From positions 19,569,561 to 19,633,560 of the forward strand of contig NC_088775.1 in assembly GCF_954871325.1 (NCBI RefSeq): a DNA stretch of 64,000 bases, read 5' to 3'. Below the pieces are notes generated by a model that ran no database searches, was not told the DNA's origin, and saw only the letters and a list, made by a program, of their open reading frames with translations. The stretch is from Gordionus sp. m RMFG-2023 (Eukaryota; Nematomorpha; Gordioida; Chordodea; Parachordodidae). Below, piece by piece: positions 21,719-33,877 of the stretch. A program made the position numbers and the translations under genes. Within the stretch, counting starts at the first letter, position 1, and every line of letters begins with the position of its first letter.

Positions 21719-23189
21719 AAGGATTTAGGCTTTATGGCGCTATTTTGTCAAAAACTAACATAGAATCAAAGAGTACTTTCCCTCCTACCTCTAAGATTCT
21801 AATTTGGTATTTAAATCCGACAGGGCCAGTCTATTCAAAAATGATTAGAAATCAGATTATTTGTATTCATACATGATGTAATCATTCAAATAATTTTTTT
21901 AATATTTTTTATAAATTATCAAATATAATTGATATTTAATGCATTAGACATAATTATACTTAATTGAAACAGGTTAAAATAAAGAGTTTAAAAATATATA
22001 TAACATGGTCCTCCTAAAATTTAAATTTCTGCTGAATATTATAAAATAAAAATATTAATCATTCATATATAATTTTAGGGTTTAAAATATTGATTTTTAG
22101 AAAAATAAATTTCAATAAAATACCAATAAATTTGCATAGGTGATAAATAATTATCTAAACACCAATTTGCATTAGTATAAATTCAGATTTTGAAAATATT
22201 TTAACGCATAGATGCACTCACTCATCTAGAGGTAAAAAGTAAAGGAAATAATATTAAATATTTTAGGAATAATCATTTTTCTACTGCTCTAAAGCATCCT
22301 AGTAGGGTAGAGAGAACCAAGCCTGTGAATCTTCGTTATAAAAAAAGGGGGTTCAGGTTAGAATTCTATGAAAAATCTCTAAACAGGTTCGGTTAAGGAT
22401 TTGGAAGAAAAATAAGAACTTATAAAATTTAGTTAAAATAACACAAATATCGATTTTTTTAAATAAATTTATTCTATTTAGTATTCATTTAAAAATAATT
22501 ATAGTAATAATTTTAAAAATTCGATTTAAGCGAATTATTAGGATATCTTCTAAAATATCATCATTGAGAGAGAAAAAAAACAATTCTTGAATCAAAATTT
22601 TTAAAAAGGGCTGGGAATTAGTAAAAGATCGAGGGTTTGAAGGGTTCCGGTTCTCAACCTTGAGCAGAAACACACTATAGCATATTTAAGTCAATGGCCA
22701 ATAATATTATATAAAATTTATGAAAAAACCGAAAATATTGACAGAATAATTATATAAATATCAGCCTCTAAAGATTGTTAAATACTAATTAGTAATTACA
22801 ATCATAAAATCCTTGGATGTATATCGAATATAAAAGATTGTGTCAAACAATTACTAACAAACCTGGTATTAATAATTGAAAAGTTTAATAAAGTAATATT
22901 TTTATATTAAATAATGTCTCGAATCTTGAGTGGTGAGGATCCTAAAATAGAACTTCTGTAGATATAAAGAATCTAATCTTCAATCAATTATTAGTTATAA
23001 CAACTTATTCAGCATAGGTAAAAAGAATGTTTTCCTCTTTTGGCCTTGTTCAATCCATATTTCGAAAGAGGTTTGGACTAGCCAGGAAAATTAGTTATTT
23101 ATTTGAAATATTTTCAATAAAATCTTATATATTATTAAATTTGTTTATTGAAATTTTCAATTATAAAAAGAAATACTAGTGATATACAT
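21719..23189. other. AT-rich intergenic stretch
   Basis: Nothing recognised. Short open frames here (for example 22,485-22,673 minus) show no family features. Confidence 0.4.
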
Positions 23190-24560
23190 AGACCTGTGCG
23201 CCGACAAACTATCGGCGGCCGGCGTAATTTTCAAAAAATTCCTATCAACGGCCAGCGGGGCGCCGATTTTTAGCCGCCGTCAACAAAATCGGCGTAAATC
23301 GGCGCAGTTATAAATTTAATTTTTTTAATTGCTTATTATTTTTAAAAAAAACGAATATACATTACTCTACAGATATCTCGGCATATTTTTTAATATTTAT
23401 TTAATAGAAAACTCATTATAAATCCAAATTTCGTAATTTTATAATTATCATGTATAAAATTTCGGGATAATAATGATCCCCTTGAATTTAACGTCAATGC
23501 AGCGGTAGAGAAAACTCTTTCACTAGGTGTGCTAGTCACTCGAATGCAAAGAATTTTTTGGCGAGCCTGGAAGTTTACTCTTCTTTTCTCTCCAAATTTA
23601 AACGTCCATATCTTGTGTATATCGTTTTCCAAGAAAACTGTGGCATTCTTGTTCTAAGTCACCTAACTTGGAATCATAATTTATATTTGTTGAATGTTTA
23701 TTTGCCAATTTTGTCAAATAACTTAAATTTAATAATTCATCTTGATCCTCATTAGCTATATTTACTACCTGATTATCATCATTCTCTAAGTTTAAGATGT
23801 TTTATTATAAATTCTGAAGCTGAACAATTTTGCTCAATTAACACAATTGTCAATTTTTGAAATCTTGGATCTAAAAGAGAAGCCAATACCTAGATAATTT
23901 TAAATAAAAAATAAAAATATTACTTGCAGATTACACACCGAAAATCGTAAAGCAAGTTTTTTTAGCATATTTTTCTTAAGTGACACTATCATTTACTATT
24001 ATTTGTTTCAATTTCACTTCTAAAAAGTAACGCCAAGTTTAAAGTAGGCCCTTATAAGAAATAAATTCGACAGTTTCTTTAAATTTTGAAGGAAATGCTA
24101 ATCGTTCTTCTACCAGCTCAGATTCATAATTTGATAATTTGAGAAAGTGCTTCCCAATTCTTTTCAAAACATTATTAATTAAATTCTTATTTAATCCAGA
24201 TATGCTTTCTAGCATAATTAATATACTATGCCAACTTTTAAGGTTTTTGCGTGGAATTATTATTATTATCATTGGAATTGCCAATTTGAAAATGGGTATC
24301 CGGGTATGGATCAATGCTGTCAAGATCTAACATGTCTGATGTTAAATCTATTTTACTTAGACATTTTTTTGATCTTCCTCGAATTCAATTTCAACCTCTG
24401 CAGTTTTATATCTTAGAGCAGTAATAATTTCTCTAATTCTTTTGCAAAAAAATTTCCAGACTATGAATTTTTTATTATCCAGAGTTAGGATGTTAAAATT
24501 ATTTATAGAATTATTAAATGTAGATGCATCCATTTTAAAAATATGTAAAATTATGGTAAC
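23190..24560 (-). mobile_element. hAT transposon remnant (minus strand)
   Basis: On the minus strand, SLLDPRFQKLTIVLIEQN is followed by ARQKILCIRVTSTPSERVFS and LNSRGSLLSRNFIHDN. These are the pre-dimerisation and dimerisation parts of a hAT transposase (LCIPATSTPSERVFS in intact relatives). Frames change repeatedly. The left end near 23,190 (TAGACCTGTGCGCCGAC) is followed by GC-rich subterminal CGGC/GCCG motifs. The matching far end is missing. The N-terminal side seems to run into the next repeat at about 24,600. Confidence 0.75.
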
Positions 24561-24629
24561 TTTTGGAATTTTAGATTTTTGATTAATTGAATTCTATAAT
24601 GACGTCAATATAATTATGATTTTAAAATA

Positions 24630-25503
24630 CAATCATAAAAGGAAAAAGACCAATCAAAAAAGGAAAAAAATCTAATCAAAAAAAACTCCCAAATGTTTAA
24701 GAAAAAGTCCGTTCAAATAAGGAAAAGTGTCAAACAAAAAAGGAAAAAGTCCAATCAAAAAAGAAAAAGCTCCAATTAAAAAAGGAAAAGTGTCAATCAA
24801 AAAAGGAAAATTCTCAAAAGGAAAAGAAAAGTTCAATCAAAAAAGGAACCCATAAAATTCTAATATAAAAAAATTGTCTGCCAAAAATTTAAAGAAAATT
24901 AAATATAATTCCTAAAAAGAATTATCAAAAATGTGAAAAAAAAATGAGAAAATATCAGAAAAATAAAGATTAAAAATGACTTAAAGAGATTGAAAAGGTT
25001 AGAAATGAATATAAAAGATTACAATATAAGGAGAAAAAATCATAAAAAGTCAAAATATTGTTATGTATGATGAAAAAAAAAGAAAGAATTGTAAAAAATG
25101 GAGTAAAGAAGTGAAGAAAAATAACAGGGAAAATTTATAAATTATTTTTAAAAAGACAAAAGAATTGTATCAAAAATGAGAAGAAAAATAAATTAAGAAA
25201 AGATAGTAAGAAAAATAAATTTAAAAATAGCAAAAAGTTAGAAATAAAACAAGAAGGAATAATAAAAATAAATAAAAAATTAAGAAAAATTGACAATAAA
25301 ATATTTAAAAAATAACGATTTTTCTTTTTTGATTGACATTTTTCCTTTCCTTTTCTTTTTTGATTGGAGCTTTTTTTGCTTGACACTTTACCTTTTTTGA
25401 TCGAACTTTTAAGTCTTTGAGACTATTCCGTTTTTGATTGGGCTTTTTCCTTTTTTGATTGGACGTTTTCCTTTTATGATTGAAACTTTTCCTTTTTTAA
25501 ATG
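24630..25503. repeat. Foldback-like inverted pair of 20-bp tandem arrays
   Basis: Left arm 24,630-24,848: about ten variants of TCCAATCAAAAAAGGAAAAA. Right arm about 25,312-25,503: the same unit in reverse complement (CTTTTTCCTTTTTTGATTGG). Between them lie about 460 bp of A-rich sequence. On this strand the left arm is purine-rich and the right arm pyrimidine-rich, so the two arms can pair as a hairpin. No protein is encoded, and the open frame at 25,135-25,386 is composition noise. Confidence 0.8.
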
Positions 25504-25513
25504 AGAAACCCTG

Positions 25514-25890
25514 TAAGTCTGGTATCTAAATAGATGCCAATTTTTAGAAAATAAAAATTATTTTTAAAATTTTCTAGACCTCTTATTCCATAAAATTTTA
25601 AATCATCATAATAAAAAAATTGGATACCTCCTATTTTAATAAGATTTACCATTTTATATGAGTATTAAAAAATTCAGAGTGAAGCCTTTACACTTTCATT
25701 GTCATTGGCAAAATCGATAAAAAAAACTAGTAAAAATGATATATATATTTTCATAGTAGATGACGTTTTATTTTAATCAACTCAATATTCTTAACAATGT
25801 TTCTATATGATTATTTCTACGTAATAAATAATATACATAATTCCTATCAAACAGAAGGAGAAGAACTAATTTGATACTATATACACCACA
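25514..25890 (-). repeat. Inverted duplication, left copy
   Basis: In reverse complement this matches 28,460-28,765. Shared landmarks are ATAATCATATAGAAAC, AATAAAACGTCATCTA, a GTAAAGGCT patch and GAATAAGAGGTCT. Divergence is considerable, so the duplication is old. Confidence 0.65.
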
Positions 25891-26454
25891 TTTTATTAAG
25901 CTTTTATATTATAAAAATATCATTAAAAAGAATTGACACAACAAGCCAATTTTTTCTATTTTTCTGGATGAGTGGTCCGGTATAAATTTGAAGAAACTTT
26001 TCATGTCATCACTGGAAAGATTTTGAAATTCCAGCAGAATGACATTTTCCAGCCTCTGTGAAAAAATTGCATGTGATAGTGTTGGAGGCACAGTGAAAAA
26101 GCAAACATCAGAGGCCTGTGCTGATCAAATAACACACCAATGGAGCTGTATTAATATGCAAAACATAATATAAACGTTATCGAGTTTGAATTCATGACAC
26201 TAAGTATGATGTAGATGAAGTTATCCTTAGAAAACCATTTTTGAAGGCAAGGCCAATCCCAGAAACACAAAAAATGCATATAGTGATTCCTCTAGGATTG
26301 GAGCATTTTAAGTTAAAAATTTATTCTAGTGGGACAGAAAATGGAGATGAAAGTATTACCTTTAAAAATATATCGGGCTAGACATGCATATATGAATTGG
26401 TGATTAGTGTTGGTCAAAAAAAGAGTGAGAAAACAGACACCCTACCCTTGTGAC
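25891..26454. other. Intergenic, unassigned
   Basis: Base composition is less extreme than the flanks, and there is one 60-codon frame on the minus strand (25,909-26,091) with LSHAIFSQRLENVILLEFQN. I recognise no family. It may be a decayed gene or element fragment. Confidence 0.3.
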
Positions 26455-26630
26455 TAGTGCTTTTAAAAGCCCAATTCGGGTCGATTTTTAAAAACGGCCT
26501 AATTAAGATTATAACCAAAATAATATTGTGTAAGTCATGATTTTTGAGGCTTAAGCAATATTATTTTGGCTAAAATCTTAATCAGGCCGTTTTTAAAAAT
26601 CGACTTAAATCGGGCTTTTTAACAACACTA
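26455..26630. mobile_element. Palindromic hAT-type MITE, 176 bp
   Basis: The two halves are near-complete reverse complements (TAGTGCTTTTAAAAGCCC at the left, GGGCTTTTTAACAACACTA at the right; internal AAAATAATATT and AATATTATTTT). Flanking 8-mers CTTGTGAC and CTTGTGGC agree at 7 of 8 bases. It is non-coding. Confidence 0.85.
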
Positions 26631-26631
26631 C

Positions 26632-26850
26632 TTGTGGCCATCTAAATCTTTCACATTTCTAGGTATGGACGACTTTTCATCTACTCAAATCGCAAATTTT
26701 AACCATAATTTCACCATCAATGCCAACAGAACATATACTCAAATTGCAAATTTTAACCATAATTTCACCATCAAAGCCAACGGAAAGTACATACAAGCTT
26801 TCTCCACAGAAAAGTTCACATATGACCAAAGGCGTGGCCAAAGGATTTGA
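26632..26850 (+). other. Short open frame with an 18-residue tandem repeat
   Basis: A 72-codon frame holds QIANFNHNFTINANRTYT and QIANFNHNFTIKANGKYI back to back (54-bp direct repeat, 26,689-26,797). It is not recognised. It may be a relic lying between two transposons. Confidence 0.3.
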
Positions 26851-26912
26851 TTATATAAGTAAGTGACAGAAAAATTAGACATAGATAACCTTATTAAATA
26901 GGTAATTCTAAG

Positions 26913-28316
26913 CAGAAATGTGAACCCGAACCCGGATCCGAACCCTGAACCGTCGTATTTTGGCTGAACCCGAACCCGGACCTTTTTTAAAAGTGGAGGG
27001 TCCAAGGGTTCTAGGTGCGATAAAAATTTTTTAAAAAAATATCTTTTAAAAAAATTATATAAATTTTTTAAAATTTTATTAACTTTTTGTGGAATCATTT
27101 ATTTTATCTTCGCGTTTTTCTTTCAATTTTCTTCCTGGACTTTCATTTTATTTAGGATTGATATCATAAATTATTTTCCAGTGTAATAATATTTTATTAT
27201 GTAAATTTATTAATATGCTAAGTTATAGAAATACATTGTTATTTTAAAAGTGAATTATTTTGTAGTTTAAGTAATAATATTTAATTTAAATGATAATGCA
27301 CAACACGTTGGTCCTCAATTTGTATGATGCTATAACGATTATTAAGTTTGAAAGATTTCTAGCATATCGGAAGTTGGTTGGTGCCAAGTAAAGGACCTTA
27401 CTATTGTATTAGTTCCTTTAAAAATAACAATATTAAGATTACAATAAGAACAATTATGTTTATTTGATTTTAAGGCATATGGATTAGATGCTGATTTGAT
27501 TTAGAAAAATTTACAGTCCTTTTTATATGAAATATTAGAAAAAAATGAAAATTTGATAGCAACAATATTTGCAAAATAGTGTTGTATACGCTTCAATATA
27601 TTAAGACCCTCGATATCAAGTTTTAATGAGTATTGAGCAAAAACTGGCTAAAGACCATCTTAAGGATTTATGGCAAAACAAAACTCAATTATTTACAAAT
27701 ATTGGAGGCTACAACAATACCTATTGGTTGTAGTGATAATAATAATAATGATTGCAACATTGATGATCTTGAAATTTTACTTTTAGATAGAAAAAAAAAA
27801 TCAAATTATCATCAGATAGAAAGGAGGATCAAAAAATGTCCATTGCATCTTTAATAGTAAAGTTCTCAGAAGTTAGGAGAATAAATAAGGATATAAATAT
27901 TTTAAAATTCTGGGAAGAAAATTCTTCAATATATCAGAATTATATATCTTATCTAGAATCTTCCTGGCTGTACTGTCAACACAAGTACAATAATTTTATA
28001 AAGATAACTATCTATTTTAGGTAAGGGTAAAACGTGAATTTTCATCTTTAAAATATATATTGTCTATTTTAAGTGGAAATCTCAAGGATGATATTTTAGA
28101 AGATATTATGATTGTGCGAGAATAAAACATTTAAAATATAAATTATTTTATTTCTAAATTTTTCATTTGTAAATTATGAATATGTATATATTGAAATTTT
28201 TTTTTTATTTTGAGTCATTATTTTTATGTTCCCTGAACCCGGACCCTGGTCCTTTCAAATTTTATTCCTGTACCCAAACCCGGACCCTTTTTTTTATCCA
28301 AGGGTTAACATCCCTG
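26913..28316 (+). mobile_element. hAT transposon, internally deleted, perfect 8-bp target duplication
   Basis: It is flanked by ATTCTAAG at 26,905-26,912 and 28,317-28,324. Ends are CAGAAATGTGAACCC and, reversed, CAGGGATGTTAACCC. Both ends carry repeated GAACCCGGACC-type motifs. Inside on the plus strand lies the C-terminal hAT part: ILKFWEENSSIYQ, then FSSLKYILSILSGNLKDDIL and EDIMIVRE before a stop. The N-terminal two thirds of the transposase are missing, so this 1.4-kb copy is non-autonomous. Confidence 0.9.
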
Positions 28317-28459
28317 ATTCTAAGAAGCCGTATGTGAATGCAATATGTGCCTTTCCCTGACCGGCAAAAGATATTTAAAATATTAACATAGTATGAAACT
28401 ACATTATTAATAAACAAAAACATATTTTATAATATAGATACAAAATAAAATATAATTAA

Positions 28460-28765
28460 TTTAAAATTATTCTTTTGTTAGATAGGAATGTCGTAGATAA
28501 ATTATTTTATATAAATAATCATATAGAAACTTTATAGATATTTGATTAATTGAAATAAAACGTCATCTATAGTATTTAAAAAATATTTTCCATTTTTTAC
28601 TAATTTAAATTGATTTTACTTATGAAATCGTAAAGGCTCCATTGTTTTTTATACTTATATAAATGGTAATGGTAGTGTTTATCTAAATTTTACAAAAATA
28701 TAAAATGTGTGATTTTCTTTATGAAGATTTAAATTTATTTCTGTGAATAAGAGGTCTGGAAAATC
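28460..28765 (+). repeat. Inverted duplication, right copy
   Basis: Counterpart of 25,514-25,890. The hAT at 26,913-28,316 and the MITE at 26,455-26,630 lie between the two copies. Confidence 0.65.
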
Positions 28766-29825
28766 AAAAAAAAAGTATAGGCTTTATTTTAATACTAGAT
28801 TTATGATAAATATAATTTTTTCATGCTTTGATCTTAGATATCTCTAAAAGTATAAAAGCTAGAAGGCTAAAATTATGCCCAAACAAGTATAGATTACAAC
28901 GACCTTCATTTATATACAAATTTTAATCAAAATTGAAAGAGGTCAGCTGTAGTCATATTTTTTTTATCATTAAAGCATGAAATGACCCATTTTCATTTTA
29001 TATTTTATTTCAAATAATGTATTACAAATTGGTAGGTTTTTTTTTGCATTGAAAAAATGCAAAATTGTTTGTGTAACTTTTACATTTAAAAAAATGTCAG
29101 TTTAATTTAAAGAACAAAGCTTTTTTTAAGAAAAACACAATGCTAAATGCTTCTGCATATTTTGTTAGCACTATTAGACTGACAGAGAAATCCTAAAAAT
29201 TATTTTTCAAACTTATTTAAAGCTCATTAAATTGAACTAATCCTGTATCCTTTTTTAAGGAGACCTATAGAACCATACCAATGTCTGGCCATAGAAAAAA
29301 ATCTGGTCTAATCCTAAAAACAAACAAACCCTGGGCATGCCTAAAACTAATAACAAATGCCAATCCAAAAAATTTTAATAAAAATTATATCAATAAATCA
29401 GTTCATAAACATGGATCATGCATTCATTCAATTCTCATAATTTGGATTTCTTTTTAAACATTTAGAAATTATAGCTAAAAAAATTAAATGACCAAAAATC
29501 CTAGAGATTGGCTCATGAAATGATTAAAATTTAAAAACCTGGGCATGGGCAAAATAAAAAAATATAAGCCAGGTTGAATTTTTTAATTTCAGCCCCAGGA
29601 CCAAATATCCTTTATTTGTTTACACCTTCTGAAATAAAAAATTTTAGGCTTTTATTTTATAAATGTATCAATAATATTGAAAAAATTATTTTAATTTAAT
29701 TCTCTAATATCTGTTATTTAATTGTAGAGTAAATTTTAATTGATTGTAGAGTAAATTTTATCTTTAAAACAATCAATATAATTTGTATTTTTAATATCAT
29801 AATAATAATAATATATAATTGTTAT
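28766..29825. other. AT-rich intergenic stretch
   Basis: No gene or bounded element seen. Confidence 0.4.
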
Positions 29826-32428
29826 TAGTGAAGGTCAACTTAGACCAGGACCGGACCGATTGTCGGATGGATCTTTTTGTTGAGGACCATGGTCCGGACC
29901 AGCCTTTTTATTTTTATGGTCCAGACCGGTCTTTTATTAATATTTAAGTTTACTTTACTATTCAATTAATATAATTTTTTTGTATATTTTATTTTATGAT
30001 ATTTTTCTAGAGGAGTTATTTTAGATTTTTTTAATTTTTTTTTTACAATATGAAAACCATAAGTTTGTCCAAGAAACATTTTACTTATAGTCCTAATAAA
30101 AAACAGAATGTGTTCACTGTAATACCAAATTTAACATATCGTCAGCAACAAGTAACAAAATAATTGTTTATAATTTTTTAAGCAATAAATTAATCAAAAT
30201 AAGCAGTATTATTAAAATATTTTGGTTATTATTTATATATCTATTTTTTCTTAAGAAACTGTCTGAATAATTCATTGTCAAAATAATTTAACCTTATTCT
30301 TAATAAAATAATTAGGTACCTTAAGCAGACATTTGATAAAACATAAAATTTATACTTTTAATAATGAAAATGAAAATATCTCAAAAACACAATCTACTCT
30401 TAATTTAAATATGCCCTCCACAAGTACAAAATCACTTTCTTCAATACCATTGGATAAATTCCAAACAGATCATATGAACCAACTCATTATAAAATGAGTA
30501 ATAATGGACTCTCTGCCAATGAAGACTTTTGAAAGTTCAGGTCTTCATAATTTAATCAAATATTTAAACTCAACTGCTACAATTTGGTCAAAAAACAAAG
30601 TTAAAATTTTTATACAGCTAATTTTGAAAAACTAAGAAATTCTCTAAAAGATATTTTAAATAAAAATAATTCTTTAATAAGCTTTACCACAGATATGTGG
30701 AGCAATATAAATAAAATTTCATTTATAGCCATTACTGCACATTATATTGATTCTTCTTTTACATTAAAAAATATTTTACTTGATATAAATCATATCCCAT
30801 TTCCTCATACTTAAGATCTATAAAAGAAGTAATTGATGTATATCAATTGGAGGAGAATATACTGGCCTGTACTACAGATAATGCCAATAACATCCTAAAA
30901 AGCATGGATATTTTGCAGAATATTTATAAGGAACAAAAATTTAAAGGCTTTAGATGCTGTGCCCATATTCTAAACCTAATATCTCAGGAAGGTTTATCAT
31001 ATATTACAACTATCCTAGAAAAGTGTAGAGACATAGCCTTTTCTATAAATAAATCACCCAAAATAAATCAAGCATATGTACAAATATGTGAAAATAAGGG
31101 TATTACAAAATTTAAAATCCCTTCTGATATCCCTATTATATGGAATAGCTCCTATTTAATGATAAACACAATTTATGAGGTATTTACATTTTTATCCAAT
31201 TATTTTTAAAAAAAATAAATTTTTAGAACATGGATGCTATAGAAGAAGTACTTTTTTAGAATAACAAACAATTTAAAGGGGTTTTCTTTACTGAGTGTGA
31301 AAAAGAAGACCTTAAAGAGGCTGTAGATTTTCTAAGGCCCTTCTATAAAACCACACTTGATTTATCAGGATCCAAATATCCTACAGTTGGGATTTCCATG
31401 TTATATATGGAGAATATAAATAATGAAATTTTAAATAATATAAAAAAGGATAACAATACAAAAAAAGAAATTCTTAATAACATGCTGGTTAAAATGCAGA
31501 AATATCTCAAAGAATTATTTTGCTATGAATCATATGTCTCAACATTATTGGATCTAACAAGTTTACTCTTAATAGAATTGAGTATATGACCAAATTTTCA
31601 AACTATTTAAGGAAAATAGAAAATAAAAAAAATACAGGAATAACGGATTCTCAGGTATATTTTTAATATTTATTTATTAAATCCTAATTTTCAAACATTT
31701 GTGCAGGAGGAAATCAATGAATTTAGTTTTTTAGAAAGAATTTTATCCCAAAAAAGAAATTCAGAAGGGGATTATATATCGGCAGAAATCATTGAAGAAA
31801 ATATATCAGAACTTCCCACCTATTTGAATGAACCTCTTGTTTCATTAAAGGATGACATATTAATATGGTGGAAAGCCAATAGGGTCTTTTATATTTTTTA
31901 AATAGTCAATATAGTTTATTATATAGATTTCCAGTCCTCTCATTAGCAGCTATAAATTTTTTAGCAATTTAAGCAACATCTGTCCCCTGTGAACAAATAT
32001 TTTCGAAAGCAGGAGATCTTGTCACTAAAAAAGGAATAGGCTTTCAAACAAAACAATACAAGCTTTGATGTGTATGGGCTCTTGGTTAAAGAATGGAATA
32101 GATCTACCGCCTCCATTAAGTCCCTCTTCGAATTCCTTCCAAGGAAGTTCTACAAACAAAGTTTAAATTAAATATTTCAATTAATTATTATATTATTCAT
32201 AATTAATTTTATATTGTTTATATAATACTCTTATATTTAATAAAATGATAAAACAAATTAAATTAGGTTAAAAAAAATATGTTTTTTAAACAAATAATAG
32301 ACCGGTTTTGGACCGGTCTATTTATTTAGGACCATGGTCTGGATAGACATTTTTTAAGGACCATGGTCTGGTCCAGTTTGAGGGTATTGGTCCCGTCCGG
32401 ACTAAAGACCAGACTGTGACCTTCACTA
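29826..32428 (+). mobile_element. hAT transposon, BED-type, nearly full length but decayed
   Basis: Inverted ends TAGTGAAGGTCA / TGACCTTCACTA. Flanks ATTGTTAT and ATTGTACA share five of eight bases. Subterminal regions at both ends are full of GGACCGG and of the palindrome GACCATGGTC. The interior encodes a hAT transposase (see 30,050-32,165). Confidence 0.85.
30050..32165 (+). pseudogene. hAT transposase (BED finger, RNase-H-like core, dimerisation domain)
   Basis: Conceptual pieces in order: LSRHLIKHKIYTFNNENEN (His pair of a BED finger), GLHNLIKYLNSTATIW, SFTTDMWSNINKISFIAITA and HYIDSSFTLKNILLDINH (start of the catalytic core), LACTTDNANNILKSM (second catalytic Asp), FKGFRCCAHILNLISQEGL, PIIWNSSYLM, LIWWKANR and ATSVPCEQIFSKAGDLVTKK (dimerisation). 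The order and spacing match the hAT family. There are at least five frame changes or stops, so it is inactive. No introns could be confirmed. Confidence 0.85.
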
Positions 32429-32529
32429 ATTGTACATAATATAATTTTAAAAATAAACTACTTACGAAAGTTAGTGATAATTATGTTTAATACATTTATT
32501 TGGAAAAAATTTAGACAGAATTAATGAGT

Positions 32530-32730
32530 TAATTTGACTTATATATTTTTTAGAATTGTAATATTTTAATCCTTATAAACTATTAATCTCAATGACTCTC
32601 ACCAATCAAAATTCATTTAATACTTTTAATTAACATATATTTATTTATAATATTCTAGAACTGTAATAACAATATTTATATCCTTAAAAACTATTAATTT
32701 CAATGATATTCACTAATCAAAATTCTTTTA
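32530..32730. repeat. Tandem duplication, about 120-130 bp
   Basis: Two imperfect copies share TAATATTTTAATCCTTATAA / CAATATTTATATCCTTAAAA, ACTATTAAT and CACTAATCAAAATTC. Non-coding. Confidence 0.6.
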
Positions 32731-33362
32731 ATAATTTTAAATCATAATTTTGCATAAACTTTATAAAACCTTTTATTTCCATATCTATAGCTTAGAAAAT
32801 TAGAATGTAAAAAGGGCCACATATTAATTAAAAAGTATTTTATATATATAATATAGACAAGCTATTATTTCTTATTTATTTTTTATTTATCTATAAAAAT
32901 TGTAATAAAAATTAATATTTATAAGTTGAGTAATAAAATAATCTATAAGAGTAACTTATTCCCATTATTAATATATTTTATATATTAGTATATTCTCCAT
33001 GTCTATTATCATTTTTGGCATGGAGAATGCGTAATATTCTTTATTTTCCTATATTAAAATATATTTGAACAATAATATGTTTAAAAAAAGTTTAAAGTTT
33101 TTTGATAAATAACAATATATTTAATTACCTTTATTTCAGTTATTTCAGGCATTATTAAAATTCAAAAAATGATGAAGAAAAATGCTTTATTTTTACTTTC
33201 CGTCATTTAACAGAAATTATTTTCTAATATAATTCGCAAACAATGTCCTTTTATGTTGAAGATTCAACAGTGCTAAGCTAGGTATTCCTCATTTACATCT
33301 AACTGGAATAAGTTAATTTGGGTGAAAAATTAAAAATGAGGAGTCTTCTACACGTTTGTAGG

Positions 33363-33832
33363 CAGCGTCTACATGAGCGGGGGTTGGGGGGGTGGAGGGG
33401 GGATAGAAAGAGTTTGCCTCTATTTTTTCTTAGGAGGGTAGGAAGCAGGCTCCTTTCATGGGAGTAGGATAAATTTCTATGAAGTTATCTATTAAATTTT
33501 GTGATGACAAAATAGATTACTGTAAAAATTAATACTTTTATTATAAACCTATTATAATACATATATATTTAAACAATTATAGACATTATTTTCCAAATAA
33601 AACGTAATTTAAAAGACTTAGCCATTCTCAGCAAGTTCATAATGCTCTAATATTGTATTCATTGTAAATGAGAGTGTTTTTAATTTAATTCATTATCTAA
33701 AAATTAAGTCCTTTATATTCACAAAATTTAGTTGGTAGTAGAGATAAAATTTAAGTTATTATTTTTAAAATTTCTGAGGAATATCATTATAATTAAAAAG
33801 TTGTAATTAAAAATACTGTCATGTAGACGCTG
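33363..33832. mobile_element. hAT-type MITE, 470 bp, perfect target duplication
   Basis: The inverted ends CAGCGTCTACATGA are identical over 14 bases. They are flanked by TTTGTAGG at 33,355-33,362 and 33,833-33,840. A G-rich patch lies near the left end. The interior is AT-rich and non-coding. Confidence 0.9.
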
Positions 33833-33877
33833 TTTGTAGGTAAACCGCATACTTGCACGCAGGGGTGGCCCTAGCCT

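Noticed and set aside
25135-25386. 83-codon Lys/Leu/Phe-rich frame as a membrane protein
   Set aside because: Lies within the A-rich spacer and arm of the 20-bp inverted array; hydrophobic runs come from poly-T codons.
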